A program made the translations under genes and the position numbers. Shown one piece after another: positions 13,415-21,870 of a stretch of DNA of 22,234 nucleotides. Each line of letters starts with the position of its first letter. The first letter of the stretch is position 1. The stretch is from an uncultured Mollicutes bacterium (GTDB lineage: Bacteria > Bacillota_I > Bacilli_A > RFN20 > CAG-826), in NCBI GenBank assembly GCA_900542595.1, contig UQOB01000016.1, positions 1 through 22,234 of the forward strand. The letters are read 5' to 3'. Under the pieces are notes generated by a model. The model saw only the letters and a list, made by a program, of their open reading frames with translations, searched no databases and was not told the DNA's origin.

Positions 13415-14748
13415 ATGCCTCCGAAGCCCGGGGGCATTTTTCCTTTCTTCCGGTAGGCATTCACCTGTTTCATCATCGCTTTGCTCTGTTCAAACTTCTT
13501 GATAACCCGGTTGATATCCGCGTTCGTGGTCCCACTTCCCCTTGCGATCCGGTTTTTATGGCTGAATTTTAAGATTTCCGGATGCCGACGTTCGTACGGG
13601 GTCATCGAATTGATGACCGATTCAAAAATCTTCATCTCTTTTTCCGCTCGTTCTTTATCAGAATCCGAAAGTTTATTGAGACCGGGCATCATCTTACTTA
13701 AGAACTTGATGCTCCCAATCTTTTGCATCATCTTCATGCTGGAAAGAAGATCCTCTAAGGTGTATTCCCCTTCCATCATCTTCCGTCCCGTTCGTTCGGC
13801 TTCTTTTTGGTCGATTTGTTCTTGGGCTTTTTCTACTAAAGTGACGATGTCACCCATCCCTAAGATACGGTCTGCTAGTCTATCCGGATGGAAAACTTCG
13901 ATATCTTCAAGCTTTTCCCCAACACCAGCATATTTAATGGGGAGACCGGTTAAATATTTAAGTGAAAGAGCTGCCCCACCTTTCGCATCCCCATCAAGCT
14001 TACTCATGATGACGCCAGTTAAGGGTAACTTTTCATTGAAAGCCAGGACGACGTTCGTCGCTTCTTGCCCCGCCATCGCGTCCACCAATAAAAGAATCTC
14101 TTCCGGTTTTACTTCTTTATTGATGTTTTGAAGTTCTTCCATCAAGGTTTCATCGATTTGGAGACGTCCAGCGGTATCGAGAATCAAGACATCATAATGT
14201 TCGTTAAGAGCTTTTTCTTGCGCTTTTTTAGCCGCGACAACCGGATTCACATCTTTCCCCATCGTAAAGAAATCGATTTGGAGGGAATCCGCTATTTGTT
14301 TTAACTGATCGATCGCAGCGGGACGATAGATATCCAGACCCGCTAAAAGAACTTTTAAACCATATTTCTTTTTAAATAACAGCCCTAACTTCCCGGCATG
14401 GGTCGTCTTACCGGTCCCTTGCAAACCGACCAACATAATCGTGGTCAATTTACCTTTCTTCAGGAAGATCTCGCTATTATCTTTGCCGAGCATCTCGACG
14501 ATTTCTTGGTGGCAAAGTTTAACAAGCATTTCCGAAGGGTTAACGGTTCTAATGACCTCTTCCCCTTTGGCTTTTTCTTTTAAATCATTGGTAAAGGCTT
14601 TAACGACTTTAAAATTAACATCGCTCTCTAATAACGCTAACCGGATTTCCTTCAGCGCTTGCTCCATATTGCTATCGGTCAATTTATCTTCCCGCCGCAT
14701 CTTCTTAAAGATACTTTGGAACTTTTCTTGCAGTGATTCAAAAGCCAT
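13411..14748 (-). CDS. ffh: Signal recognition particle protein Ffh
   Basis: Ffh is the SRP54 GTPase that binds signal sequences and 4.5S/6S RNA and docks with FtsY to deliver nascent membrane proteins. The 445 residues include the N domain helices (1-95), G domain with GLQGTGKTT (108-116), DTAGRL (191-196) and MSKLDGDAKGG (248-258), and a methionine-rich M domain (about 300-445) with the SRP-RNA binding GSGTT region. The product ends KMPPGFGGI, a usual Ffh tail. ATG has GGAGGGG just upstream. It follows ylxM and ftsY, the usual SRP cluster. The final ten codons contain an inverted repeat that acts as the trmD terminator on the other strand. Confidence 0.98.
   Translation of the reverse strand: MAFESLQEKFQSIFKKMRREDKLTDSNMEQALKEIRLALLESDVNFKVVKAFTNDLKEKAKGEEVIRTVNPSEMLVKLCHQEIVEMLGKDNSEIFLKKGKLTTIMLVGLQGTGKTTHAGKLGLLFKKKYGLKVLLAGLDIYRPAAIDQLKQIADSLQIDFFTMGKDVNPVVAAKKAQEKALNEHYDVLILDTAGRLQIDETLMEELQNINKEVKPEEILLLVDAMAGQEATNVVLAFNEKLPLTGVIMSKLDGDAKGGAALSLKYLTGLPIKYAGVGEKLEDIEVFHPDRLADRILGMGDIVTLVEKAQEQIDQKEAERTGRKMMEGEYTLEDLLSSMKMMQKIGSIKFLSKMMPGLNKLSDSDKERAEKEMKIFESVINSMTPYERRHPEILKFSHKNRIARGSGTTNADINRVIKKFEQSKAMMKQVNAYRKKGKMPPGFGGI
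13413..13441 (+). terminator. trmD operon terminator within ffh codons
   Basis: AAATGCCTCC (13413-13422) pairs with GGGGGCATTT (13430-13439) with one G-T wobble and a 7-nt loop, followed by a short T run (to 13441). The whole stem encodes the conserved Ffh C-terminus on the minus strand. On the minus strand a seven-T run also follows, but 7 nt beyond the stem, so it may end ffh transcription weakly. Confidence 0.75.
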
Positions 14749-14767
14749 ACTACCCCTCCTTCAAAAT

Positions 14768-15019
14768 CTAAATATCAATGTGTTTCCCGTGTAATTTTTC
14801 TAAAAAATGCAATTTGTCTTCGTATTTTAATAGTTTATCCGTCGCCTTTTTAAAGCTATCTTGTATAGCGGACCTCGTTAAATTCTTCGCTTCCCCTATT
14901 TCTTGAAACGACAAATCGAGAGCTAAATGGTCACGGACAATTTCTTGTTGTTTAATAGTTAAAAGAGGACCATACAGGTCCAAAAGATTTAAAAGTTTCG
15001 TCCGTTCATTTAAGTCCAT
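14768..15019 (-). CDS. ylxM: YlxM-family helix-turn-helix protein
   Basis: Short SRP-cluster protein with a sigma-70 region 4-like helix-turn-helix. YlxM of streptococci stimulates SRP GTPase activity with Ffh and small cytoplasmic RNA. The 83-residue product has the pattern LLDLYGPLLTIKQQEIVRDH, then LSFQEIGEAKNLTRSAIQDS, the predicted recognition helix pair. The ATG lies within the ftsY end (14-nt overlap); the nearest AAGGA is 13 nt away, so coupling to ftsY is likely. It lies between ftsY and ffh, exactly as in Bacillus. Confidence 0.93.
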   Translation of the reverse strand: MDLNERTKLLNLLDLYGPLLTIKQQEIVRDHLALDLSFQEIGEAKNLTRSAIQDSFKKATDKLLKYEDKLHFLEKLHGKHIDI

Positions 15020-15989
15020 CGCCGAGCAATAATCCTTCTAAATAACGTTCAAGATCGAACTCTTCTAAATCATCCATCTTTTCTCCGAGCCCGATGAATC
15101 TTACCGGCACCCCAAGTTCATCCCGAATAGAAAGGATGATACCACCTTTACTAGTCCCATCCATCTTGGTGACGATGATGCCGGTCACTTTATTGACCTC
15201 ATTAAAAGCCTTAGCCTGACTGACCCCATTTTGCCCGGTTGTCGCGTCGATAATCAAGAAAGTATCGTCGGGCGCTCCGGGAATTTCTTTATTGATTACC
15301 CGGGTAATTTTACCGAGCTCTTGCATAAGGTTATTCTTCGTTTGGAGTCTTCCAGCGGTATCGATAATCACCAAATCAATATCGTGACTTTTCGCATATT
15401 TCACCCCGTCATAACAGACGGAAGCCGGGTCAGCATTATTTGCCCCTTTAACAATTGGGACGTTAAGCCGGTCCGCCCAGATGGTTAACTGTTCAACGGC
15501 TCCCGCTCTAAAGGTATCGCCCGCTACTAAGAGGACTTTCTTCCCCATCATTTGGTAACGGTGAGCAATTTTAGCGATGCTGGTGGTTTTCCCAACCCCG
15601 TTCACCCCTTCGACTAAAAGAACAGTCGGCCGTCCTTCTTGGAAGACGATATCGTTTTTGATATCTCCTCCTTTTTCAACGTAACCGACAAACATTAAAT
15701 CGACGAGTTCATCGTTTAAATGGGTAGGATCGTCAATCTTTTCTTCTTTGGCTTTTTCGGTCAATTTATCGATGAGTTCGAAGGTTAAATTAACCCCGAC
15801 ATCGGCTTCTAAAAGAATCTCTTCTAAGTCTTCAAAGTATTCAGCGTTAATCTTGGAATATTTCTTCGCTAAAACCGCGAGTTTATTGGTAAAAGCTTCC
15901 CGGCTTTTTTTAAGACCGCGGTCGTACTTTAAAGTCTTATCGTCTTTCTTGCTTCCGAATTTATTTTTTAAAAATGAAATTAAACCCAT
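15006..15989 (-). CDS. ftsY: SRP receptor FtsY
   Basis: FtsY is the membrane-associated GTPase that receives SRP-ribosome complexes. The 327-residue product lacks the long acidic A domain of E. coli FtsY and starts with a basic, partly hydrophobic helix (MGLISFLKNKFGSKK). That helix suits direct membrane binding. The NG domain has GVNGVGKTT (128-136), GDTFRAGAVEQL (157-168), DTAGRLQ (210-216) and TKMDGTSKGG (274-283), ending in RFIGLGEKMDDLEEF. It begins 2 nt after the rnc stop with no SD, indicating reinitiation. In Bacillus smc sits between rnc and ftsY; it is absent here. Confidence 0.98.
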   Translation of the reverse strand: MGLISFLKNKFGSKKDDKTLKYDRGLKKSREAFTNKLAVLAKKYSKINAEYFEDLEEILLEADVGVNLTFELIDKLTEKAKEEKIDDPTHLNDELVDLMFVGYVEKGGDIKNDIVFQEGRPTVLLVEGVNGVGKTTSIAKIAHRYQMMGKKVLLVAGDTFRAGAVEQLTIWADRLNVPIVKGANNADPASVCYDGVKYAKSHDIDLVIIDTAGRLQTKNNLMQELGKITRVINKEIPGAPDDTFLIIDATTGQNGVSQAKAFNEVNKVTGIIVTKMDGTSKGGIILSIRDELGVPVRFIGLGEKMDDLEEFDLERYLEGLLLGDGLK

Positions 15990-15991
15990 AA

Positions 15992-16681
15992 TTATTTTTT
16001 CGCTAATTTCCGTAAAGCGTCTTTCGCGGCATTCGTTTCCGCTTCTTTTTTACTCTTCCCTTCCCCGCGGCCGAGTTCGGTATGAACAAAATAAGCCGCG
16101 ACGACGAAATGTTTATTGTGAGCGGGCCCGGTTTCACTGATTGTTTGATAAGTGACGCTTTCCCGGTATTCTGCTTGGAGAGCTTCTTGAAGCTCACTCT
16201 TCGGATTAAGGTCAGCCGCTACTTCTGAGCTTTGAATATCATCCTTCAATAAGTTATAGAGGAATTGATAAGAGAAATCTAAGCCTTGATCGAGGAATAA
16301 GGCCCCAACAAAGCTTTCAAAAACATCTTCCATTACTTTGTTATTATTTTCCGGTTTCCCTTGGAAAGAGGCCCCAACTTTCACAAGATTACTAAAGCCT
16401 AGTTTTCTCGCATATCGGGCTTCGCTTTCGGTCTTAATGAAGTTAGCTTTCATGGCGGAAAGTGACCCCTGCTGCATCGTCGGATGCATGGTAAAACAGA
16501 GGACACTGACCACTAAACCGATTAAAGAATCCCCGAGGAATTCTAAGCGTTCATAGTCATGGTGCTTAGTCCCTTCCATCCCGTTGACGGAGCTATGAGT
16601 GAAGGCTAATTCATAAAGTAAGGGAGTTTTAACTTCAATTCCTAATTCCTTTAAACGGGTGAAGAGCTCAGTGTTCTCCAT
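15992..16681 (-). CDS. rnc: Ribonuclease III
   Basis: RNase III cleaves double-stranded RNA, including rRNA precursors and scRNA. Start ATG 16681 gives 229 residues and has GGGAG 5 nt upstream; an ATG at 16702 has no SD. The catalytic signature is ERLEFLGDSLIG (44-55), with Asp51, and a second metal cluster EDVFESFVGALFLD (118-131) with Asp119 and Glu122. The C-terminal dsRNA-binding domain (about 155-228) starts at NPKSELQEALQ and ends with KKEAETNAAKDALRKL. It overlaps plsX by 14 nt, so plsX-rnc is a coupled pair, as in many Bacillota where acpP lies between them. Confidence 0.97.
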   Translation of the reverse strand: MENTELFTRLKELGIEVKTPLLYELAFTHSSVNGMEGTKHHDYERLEFLGDSLIGLVVSVLCFTMHPTMQQGSLSAMKANFIKTESEARYARKLGFSNLVKVGASFQGKPENNNKVMEDVFESFVGALFLDQGLDFSYQFLYNLLKDDIQSSEVAADLNPKSELQEALQAEYRESVTYQTISETGPAHNKHFVVAAYFVHTELGRGEGKSKKEAETNAAKDALRKLAKK

Positions 16682-17672
16682 CGAGACTCCCTTCGAGCGC
16701 ATCGCTAATCTTTTTCACTAATTCTTTGCTGGCTAAGGAATAGGCCACCTCAATAGCGTGGAAGAAGGCTTCGCTGTCGCTATTACCGTGGGCTTTGACG
16801 ACGACCCCATTAACGCCAATCAACATCGCTCCCCCGACTTTTCTCGGGTCTAAGGTATCTTTAAAGCCTTTGATTCCTTTTCTCACACCGAGATAAGAAA
16901 GTTTACTGATCCAGTTCTTTTTAAAGATGGCTTTGATTAAGCTTCCGATTTGTTTAGCCGCCCCTTCGGTGCTCTTGAGGAGGATGTTTCCGCTATAGCC
17001 ATCGGTGACGACGACATCGGTGTCGCTAGCTAACACTTGACTCGCTTCGATGTTACCTTGGAAATTAACATTCTTATCGTTTCTTAAAAGTTTAAAAGCT
17101 TCTTTTCCTTCCGGGCTCCCTTTATTTTCTTCGGTCCCGTTCGCTAAAAGTTTAACAACCGGATTATCAATCTTATCGATGATCGAAGAGTAGATGCTCC
17201 CCATCACCGCGAATTGGGCGATTTCTTCCGGGGTGTTTTCGTTACTGGCACCGACATCCAAAATTGTGACATTCCGTTTGGTTTTAAAGTTTGGGAAGGA
17301 GGTAATTAAAGCGGGTCTTTTTACGCCGGGAATCTTTTTAAGAATCAAGGTCGCTGCGCTTAAGAACGCCCCCGTACCACCGGCGGAGATAACCCCATCC
17401 GCTTTTCTTTCTTGGCAAATCGTTAAGGCTTTCGCCATCGAACTTTCTTTGTTTCGAAGGACGTCGAGGGCCCCAGCGTCCATCTTCATGACGCCACGCG
17501 AAGAGACCACTTCAAAAGCATCCATATCATTTAAAGTGCCGGCTTCCCCGACAAGAATTAATTTCGCTAAAGGATATTTAGCGTGGAAAGCCCACACCGC
17601 GTCTTTGGTCATCTGAAGACCTTGGTCGCCACCCATCATATCAATCACTAAAGTAATATTTTTTTCTTCCAT
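16668..17672 (-). CDS. plsX: Phosphate acyltransferase PlsX
   Basis: PlsX converts acyl-ACP to acyl-phosphate, the donor used by PlsY at the start of phosphatidic acid synthesis; it acts at the membrane surface. The 334-residue product has VIDMMGGDQG (9-18), the SAGGTGAFLSAATLILKKI region, and the TDGYSGNILLKSTEG motif. The ATG lacks an SD and is preceded by TATACT 7 nt away, so a leaderless start is possible. The Bacillus neighbours fapR, fabD, fabG and acpP are not here. FakA, three genes upstream in the same direction, also makes acyl-phosphate from free fatty acids, so the two can feed the same pool. Confidence 0.96.
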   Translation of the reverse strand: MEEKNITLVIDMMGGDQGLQMTKDAVWAFHAKYPLAKLILVGEAGTLNDMDAFEVVSSRGVMKMDAGALDVLRNKESSMAKALTICQERKADGVISAGGTGAFLSAATLILKKIPGVKRPALITSFPNFKTKRNVTILDVGASNENTPEEIAQFAVMGSIYSSIIDKIDNPVVKLLANGTEENKGSPEGKEAFKLLRNDKNVNFQGNIEASQVLASDTDVVVTDGYSGNILLKSTEGAAKQIGSLIKAIFKKNWISKLSYLGVRKGIKGFKDTLDPRKVGGAMLIGVNGVVVKAHGNSDSEAFFHAIEVAYSLASKELVKKISDALEGSLDGEH

Positions 17673-17679
17673 ATCACAA

Positions 17680-17685
17680 AGTATA
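17680..17685 (-). promoter_or_regulatory. Candidate plsX -10 box
   Basis: Minus-strand TATACT ends 7 nt before the plsX ATG, predicting a start at about 17673. There is no recognisable -35 at 16-18 nt, and the recG-plsX gap holds no SD, so read-through from recG with SD-less initiation is the alternative. Confidence 0.33.
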
Positions 17686-17709
17686 AACTTCTCGGCCCGC
17701 TTTCGCTAC

Positions 17710-17725
17710 CTTCCCTTTAGGGAAG
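17710..17725 (-). other. Hairpin between recG and plsX
   Basis: CTTCCC and GGGAAG form a 6-bp stem around a 4-nt loop, 3 nt past the recG stop. No T-tract follows on the minus strand, so it is not a standard terminator; a pause, processing or stability element is possible. Confidence 0.45.
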
Positions 17726-17728
17726 AGC

Positions 17729-19717
17729 CTAGTTTCGAAGATTACGTTCTTCCATCGAAAAGGAAAATTGAGCTTTAAAGGCTAAATCTTCCGGATTATT
17801 AGAATCTAAAATCTCTTGGCTATCCATCGCTGCGCATTGAAATATTTTCACATCATCGACGACATTTAAGTATTGGAATGATGGAAGTCCACTCTGCCTA
17901 AAACCGGTAATTTCTCCTGGTCCTCGCAATGCTAAATCTTGCTCCGCTATCTTAAAACCGTCGTCAGTCTCGGTTAAAATTTTCAATTTTGCGTTTTCTT
18001 CGTCTTCGTTATCAACTAAAAGAAGGAACTCCGAAGAGCTTCCATCGCGGCCGATTCTTCCCCGGAGTTGGTGGAGCTCCGACAAGCCAAAACGAGTGGG
18101 ATTATAGACGATCATCAAGGTGGCTTTTTTGACATCGAGCCCGACTTCCACCATTTGGGTGCTGACGAGAATTGGGGTTTTCCCGCTCAAGAAATTTTCT
18201 CTCGCTAAAGCTTTTTCTTCGTTATTCATCTTCCCATGCAATAAAGAAGTTAAACCCGGGAAGAGTAAAGAATAATATTTATAGACCTTAATGACCGACT
18301 TATTGAGGGTTTCCCCAATGATGGTAGGAACGACGATATAAACTTGTTTCCCTTCTTCAATGGTTCTCTTAACTTTTTCGATGACATCAGGGCTTTTTTC
18401 ATCAACGATGGAAGTTTTAACGTGCCGGGCTGCGCTTGGGAAAACCTTTAAGGTAGAAATATCTAAATCCCCATAGAGAGTTAAAGATAAGGTTCTTGGA
18501 ATCGGAGTGGCCGACATCGTTAAAAGATCGACCATTTCCCCTTTCTTTAACAGCTCTGCTCTTTGAGCGACCCCAAACTTCTGCTGTTCATCGATGATAA
18601 CCAGGCCTAGATTACGATACTCAATATCTTTCGAAAATACCGCATGCGTCCCAATCAATAAATCGATATCCCCATTCAAGAGTTCTTCTTTGACTGTCCT
18701 GCGGTTTTCTTGGGAAGTGCTACCAGTTAATAAGGCCACTTTGACATCTGTATCTTTAAAAATCTTTAAAGCATTTTCATAATGTTGAGCGGCTAAAAAG
18801 TCGGTCGGGGCCAGCATCGCGGTCTCCCCGCCTCTTAAATAGTTAAGGTAAGTCGCGATAAAACTGACGATCGTTTTCCCCGTTCCGACATCCCCTTGGA
18901 GGAGTCGATCCATCAGATGGGTGGAATACATGTCCTTATAAATCTCTTCCACTGCGGTCTTTTGGTCGTCAGTTAATTTATAGGGTAATTTATCGATGAA
19001 TTCTTCGAACTTCGTTCGGTCTAAGGGTTGGTTACCTTCCTTTTTAAAGTTGGAACTTTCTCTTTTTAAGAGTTTTTGCCCATAGGTATAGTTCAAGGCT
19101 TCTTCATACTTTAAACTCCGTAAACCTTGGTAGATATCAGTGTATTTAACGGGTTGATGGACTTTTAATAAGGCTTCTCTCCGGTCTAATAAACGATATT
19201 TTTCTTTAAATCGTTGGGGAATATTTAATGGCAAAAGATAAGGATCATTCTTTAAAAGCCGGATCGCGAGAGCCTGAAAGACATGGGGTTGAATCAAGTT
19301 ATATAAGTGATACTGCGGTTTGATAGCTTTTTCGTTTTCTAGCTTCCCTTTATAGATTTTAAGTAAGGATAAAGAATGGCTTTTATCGTCATATGTCGCG
19401 CTGATCGTAACGTCTTCATTATCGTGAAAAGTCTTTAGTAGGTAACGTTGGTTCCACGCTTTAACTAAATAAACGGGGCCATGATCCACCGCTAAATAAA
19501 ATTGGATTAAATCCCGCCTAAACAAACGAAAATACTTAAGATTCCCTTGGATTTTTCCATAAAAAACCACTCGTTCTTTATCTTTTAACGAGTGGTCGAG
19601 GTGCGTTAAGAAATAAGTATCATAACGATATGGTAAATAATTGACGATATCGTTATTAGTCAGGAGTTCTAACTCCGTTAATTTCTTTTTTAAGCTCGGG
19701 CTAATCTTGGTGTCCAT
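17729..19717 (-). CDS. recG: ATP-dependent DNA helicase RecG
   Basis: RecG is a superfamily 2 translocase that remodels stalled forks and branched DNA. The 662-residue product has an N-terminal wedge/OB domain (about 45-125), helicase motif I GDVGTGKT (275-282), motif II IIDEQQKFGVAQR (374-386), motif III SATPIPRT, and the C-terminal GRIGRDG and RGPGEITGFRQSG elements. Motif II reads DEQQ, where most RecG proteins have DEQH. The start has no SD; TAAAAT lies 6 nt before ATG. It follows fakA after 36 bp, the Bacillus yloU-yloV ... recG arrangement. Confidence 0.97.
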   Translation of the reverse strand: MDTKISPSLKKKLTELELLTNNDIVNYLPYRYDTYFLTHLDHSLKDKERVVFYGKIQGNLKYFRLFRRDLIQFYLAVDHGPVYLVKAWNQRYLLKTFHDNEDVTISATYDDKSHSLSLLKIYKGKLENEKAIKPQYHLYNLIQPHVFQALAIRLLKNDPYLLPLNIPQRFKEKYRLLDRREALLKVHQPVKYTDIYQGLRSLKYEEALNYTYGQKLLKRESSNFKKEGNQPLDRTKFEEFIDKLPYKLTDDQKTAVEEIYKDMYSTHLMDRLLQGDVGTGKTIVSFIATYLNYLRGGETAMLAPTDFLAAQHYENALKIFKDTDVKVALLTGSTSQENRRTVKEELLNGDIDLLIGTHAVFSKDIEYRNLGLVIIDEQQKFGVAQRAELLKKGEMVDLLTMSATPIPRTLSLTLYGDLDISTLKVFPSAARHVKTSIVDEKSPDVIEKVKRTIEEGKQVYIVVPTIIGETLNKSVIKVYKYYSLLFPGLTSLLHGKMNNEEKALARENFLSGKTPILVSTQMVEVGLDVKKATLMIVYNPTRFGLSELHQLRGRIGRDGSSSEFLLLVDNEDEENAKLKILTETDDGFKIAEQDLALRGPGEITGFRQSGLPSFQYLNVVDDVKIFQCAAMDSQEILDSNNPEDLAFKAQFSFSMEERNLRN

Positions 19718-19723
19718 AGCCCT

Positions 19724-19729
19724 ATTTTA
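19724..19729 (-). promoter_or_regulatory. Candidate recG -10 box
   Basis: Minus-strand TAAAAT ends 6 nt before the recG ATG, which would place transcription start on the A of the ATG. No -35 is evident, and recG may equally be read from the asp23 promoter. Confidence 0.28.
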
Positions 19730-19753
19730 CAAGAATTAGGAAGTTCTAGCGTC

Positions 19754-21490
19754 CTATTCGACCCCGATGAGGTAAGAATAGACCGGTTGACCACCACTTT
19801 TGACTTCCACTTCTAAGTCAGGGAAACGGGAGGTGACTTCTTTTTCTAAAGCGTCCTTTTCTTCTTCCGTCGTATCTTTTCCGTAGATAATGGTGACGAG
19901 GTAACTATCGTTTTTGATCATTCCTTCGATTAAGCTGATAGCCGCTTCATTTTTATCTTTGACGCAGCTGACGATGGTTTTATCGTCCTTCATCCCCATG
20001 TAATAGTCTTTGGTGATGTGGATGTTTCCAATATCCGCATCTTTAATCGCATAGGTAACTGATCCGCTAGAAATCGTTTTTAAGGCCCCTTTCATGTCTG
20101 TATAGACACTATCGGGATCCCCTTCCGGACTAAATTGCATAGCGCTCGTGAGACCTTGAAGAATGGTTTTACTAGGAACTACTCTCGCATCGGTTTCCGT
20201 TCCTTCATAGCCATCGCAAGCTTGGGATGCCGCCATGACGATATTGCTGTTATTAGGAAGAATATAAACGTGTTTCGCGTGACATAACTTAATCGCCTTC
20301 GTGAAATCATCGACGGAGGGGTTCATCGTTTGCCCACCGCTGACAATTTGGTTAGCGCCGAGTTCTTTAAACATTTCGTCGAGGCCGGCACCGCTACTGA
20401 CAACGATTAAACCGAATTCATTCAGTGGCGCACTTTCATCGACCGCTTCTTCTTCGATTTCATCTTTAAAGCGTTTACGGTGTTCATGCATGTCGTGCTC
20501 CATCTCGGTGGCAGCCCGCCCTTGTTGGATATTGTTATGTTCTTCCGACATGTTTTCGATGATGATAGTTAAGAATTCTCCATAGTTTTGAGCGTAGTTA
20601 AGCATCGAACCCGGGCTTAAGGTATGGACGTGAACTTTCACTAAATCATCGTTCCGGCTCATGACTAAGCTCTTGCCGTGGCTCTTTAAGAAGTTTTCAA
20701 ACCGTTTTTCAATAAAAGGTTTCTTTCCTTCTTCCGGTGTTCCGATCTTTAAAAGGAATTGGGTACAATAGCCATACCCCTCTTCTTCTTCACTCAGTTG
20801 CGCTCCGGCGTAACCTTCTTTCTTAAAGAAATCAGTCATCGTCCCCGGTTGAGCAGCATCGAGATTTCGTTCGATGAAATGCCCATGAGCGGCTTCGTTC
20901 ATCCCTTCGATCAGGACACAGAGACCCGCGCCACCGCTATCGACGACCCCGACCTCTTTTAAGATGGGAAGTAAATCCGGAGTATGTTCCAAACTCTTTT
21001 TGGCTTCACTTAAGAAATAACTTAAAGCGTCTTCAATATTAGAAAAAGAGGAGGCTTTTTCTTTTAAAGCTGCGGAAGATTCCCGGATGACCGTTAAAAT
21101 GGTTCCTTCGACGGGCTTTCCGACCGCGCTATAAGCTCTTTCTTTCCCGCGGGAAAAGGCCTCGGATAAGGTTTTAATATCGATAGTGTTCTTCCCTTCG
21201 ACCGCTTCCATGAAACCCCGGAAGATTTGGGAGGTGATGGAGCCGCTATTGCCTCTCGCCCCTCGAAAAACCCCTTGGTAGAAGCTTTTAGCGATGTAAG
21301 AACAAGAGTTGTCGCTCTTATTTTCGATTTCCTTGCACCCAGAGGTGAGGGTGAGGTTCATATTGAGACCCGTATCGCCATCGGGAACCGGGAAAACATT
21401 TAATTGGTCAATTTCTGGATAGTGGTTATACAAATTATTAGCGCCCGATAAAAAAAGCTGTTTCAGCGCTTGTCCGTCTAATACTTTCAT
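19754..21490 (-). CDS. fakA: Fatty acid kinase subunit FakA (YloV, DAK2 domain)
   Basis: FakA is the ATP-binding subunit that, with a DegV-type FakB carrying the lipid, phosphorylates exogenous fatty acids to acyl-phosphate. The 578-residue length is typical. The N-terminal DAK2 (dihydroxyacetone kinase-like) domain covers about 1-200 with the metal-binding LNVFPVPDGDTGLNMN (30-45) and RGARGNSGSITSQ loop. A middle domain has SHGKSLVMSRNDDLVKVHVHT, and the C-terminal domain follows with SSGAGLDEMFKELGA. The ATG forms TAATG with the asp23 stop, after an AAGGA. No FakB is in the window. Annotation as a generic dihydroxyacetone kinase would be wrong given the three-domain layout. Confidence 0.93.
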   Translation of the reverse strand: MKVLDGQALKQLFLSGANNLYNHYPEIDQLNVFPVPDGDTGLNMNLTLTSGCKEIENKSDNSCSYIAKSFYQGVFRGARGNSGSITSQIFRGFMEAVEGKNTIDIKTLSEAFSRGKERAYSAVGKPVEGTILTVIRESSAALKEKASSFSNIEDALSYFLSEAKKSLEHTPDLLPILKEVGVVDSGGAGLCVLIEGMNEAAHGHFIERNLDAAQPGTMTDFFKKEGYAGAQLSEEEEGYGYCTQFLLKIGTPEEGKKPFIEKRFENFLKSHGKSLVMSRNDDLVKVHVHTLSPGSMLNYAQNYGEFLTIIIENMSEEHNNIQQGRAATEMEHDMHEHRKRFKDEIEEEAVDESAPLNEFGLIVVSSGAGLDEMFKELGANQIVSGGQTMNPSVDDFTKAIKLCHAKHVYILPNNSNIVMAASQACDGYEGTETDARVVPSKTILQGLTSAMQFSPEGDPDSVYTDMKGALKTISSGSVTYAIKDADIGNIHITKDYYMGMKDDKTIVSCVKDKNEAAISLIEGMIKNDSYLVTIIYGKDTTEEEKDALEKEVTSRFPDLEVEVKSGGQPVYSYLIGVE

Positions 21491-21849
21491 TATTTTGCTT
21501 CCTTAATATTCTGCACGAAAACATTGATCTTCAAGAATTTGAGACCGAAGGTTTTTTCTAAGATATAAGCGACCGTCTTTTGGACTTCGCTGAGGATGAC
21601 GGTGATTTTCATCCCATACGCGACAGTTAAATAAAGGTCGACTTCATAGCCATCTTTTTTCTTTCGGCAATAGACCCCTTTAATATAGTCATCGCGTTTT
21701 AAAATATCCTGGATGCTACTTTCTAAAGAATTCTTTGCCGCTAAACCCAAAACGCCGTAACACCCAAGAGCGGCATCAGCTGCCACTTGAGCGATCGCTT
21801 CGTTGGTGATATTGATTTTTCCGTGAATGAGGGATTTATTAATGCTCAT
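21490..21849 (-). CDS. Asp23/YloU-family envelope protein
   Basis: Asp23/Gls24-family protein (YloU type), thought to work at the envelope; the family member Asp23 of Staphylococcus lies under the membrane and is tied to cell-wall stress. Start ATG 21849 (MSINKSLIHGKINITNEAIA) gives 119 residues. A TTG 60 nt further up is discarded because it lies in the promoter. Motifs are INITNEAIAQVAADAALGCYGVLGLA, then VDLYLTVAYGMKITVILSEVQKTVAYILEKTFG, the usual beta-rich core. AGGGG about 10 nt upstream may be a weak SD. It heads the asp23-fakA unit with a strong promoter. No transmembrane segment is visible. Confidence 0.92.
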   Translation of the reverse strand: MSINKSLIHGKINITNEAIAQVAADAALGCYGVLGLAAKNSLESSIQDILKRDDYIKGVYCRKKKDGYEVDLYLTVAYGMKITVILSEVQKTVAYILEKTFGLKFLKINVFVQNIKEAK

Positions 21850-21870
21850 GATAAAATTACCCCTGCAGCG

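Noticed and set aside
13481..14131. 216-codon plus-strand frame inside ffh
   Set aside because: It lies antisense within a full, conserved ffh gene and shows no known domain; its length reflects codon bias of the opposite strand.
16682..16702. RNase III start at 16702
   Set aside because: No SD upstream, whereas ATG 16681 has GGGAG at 5 nt and gives a normal N-terminus.
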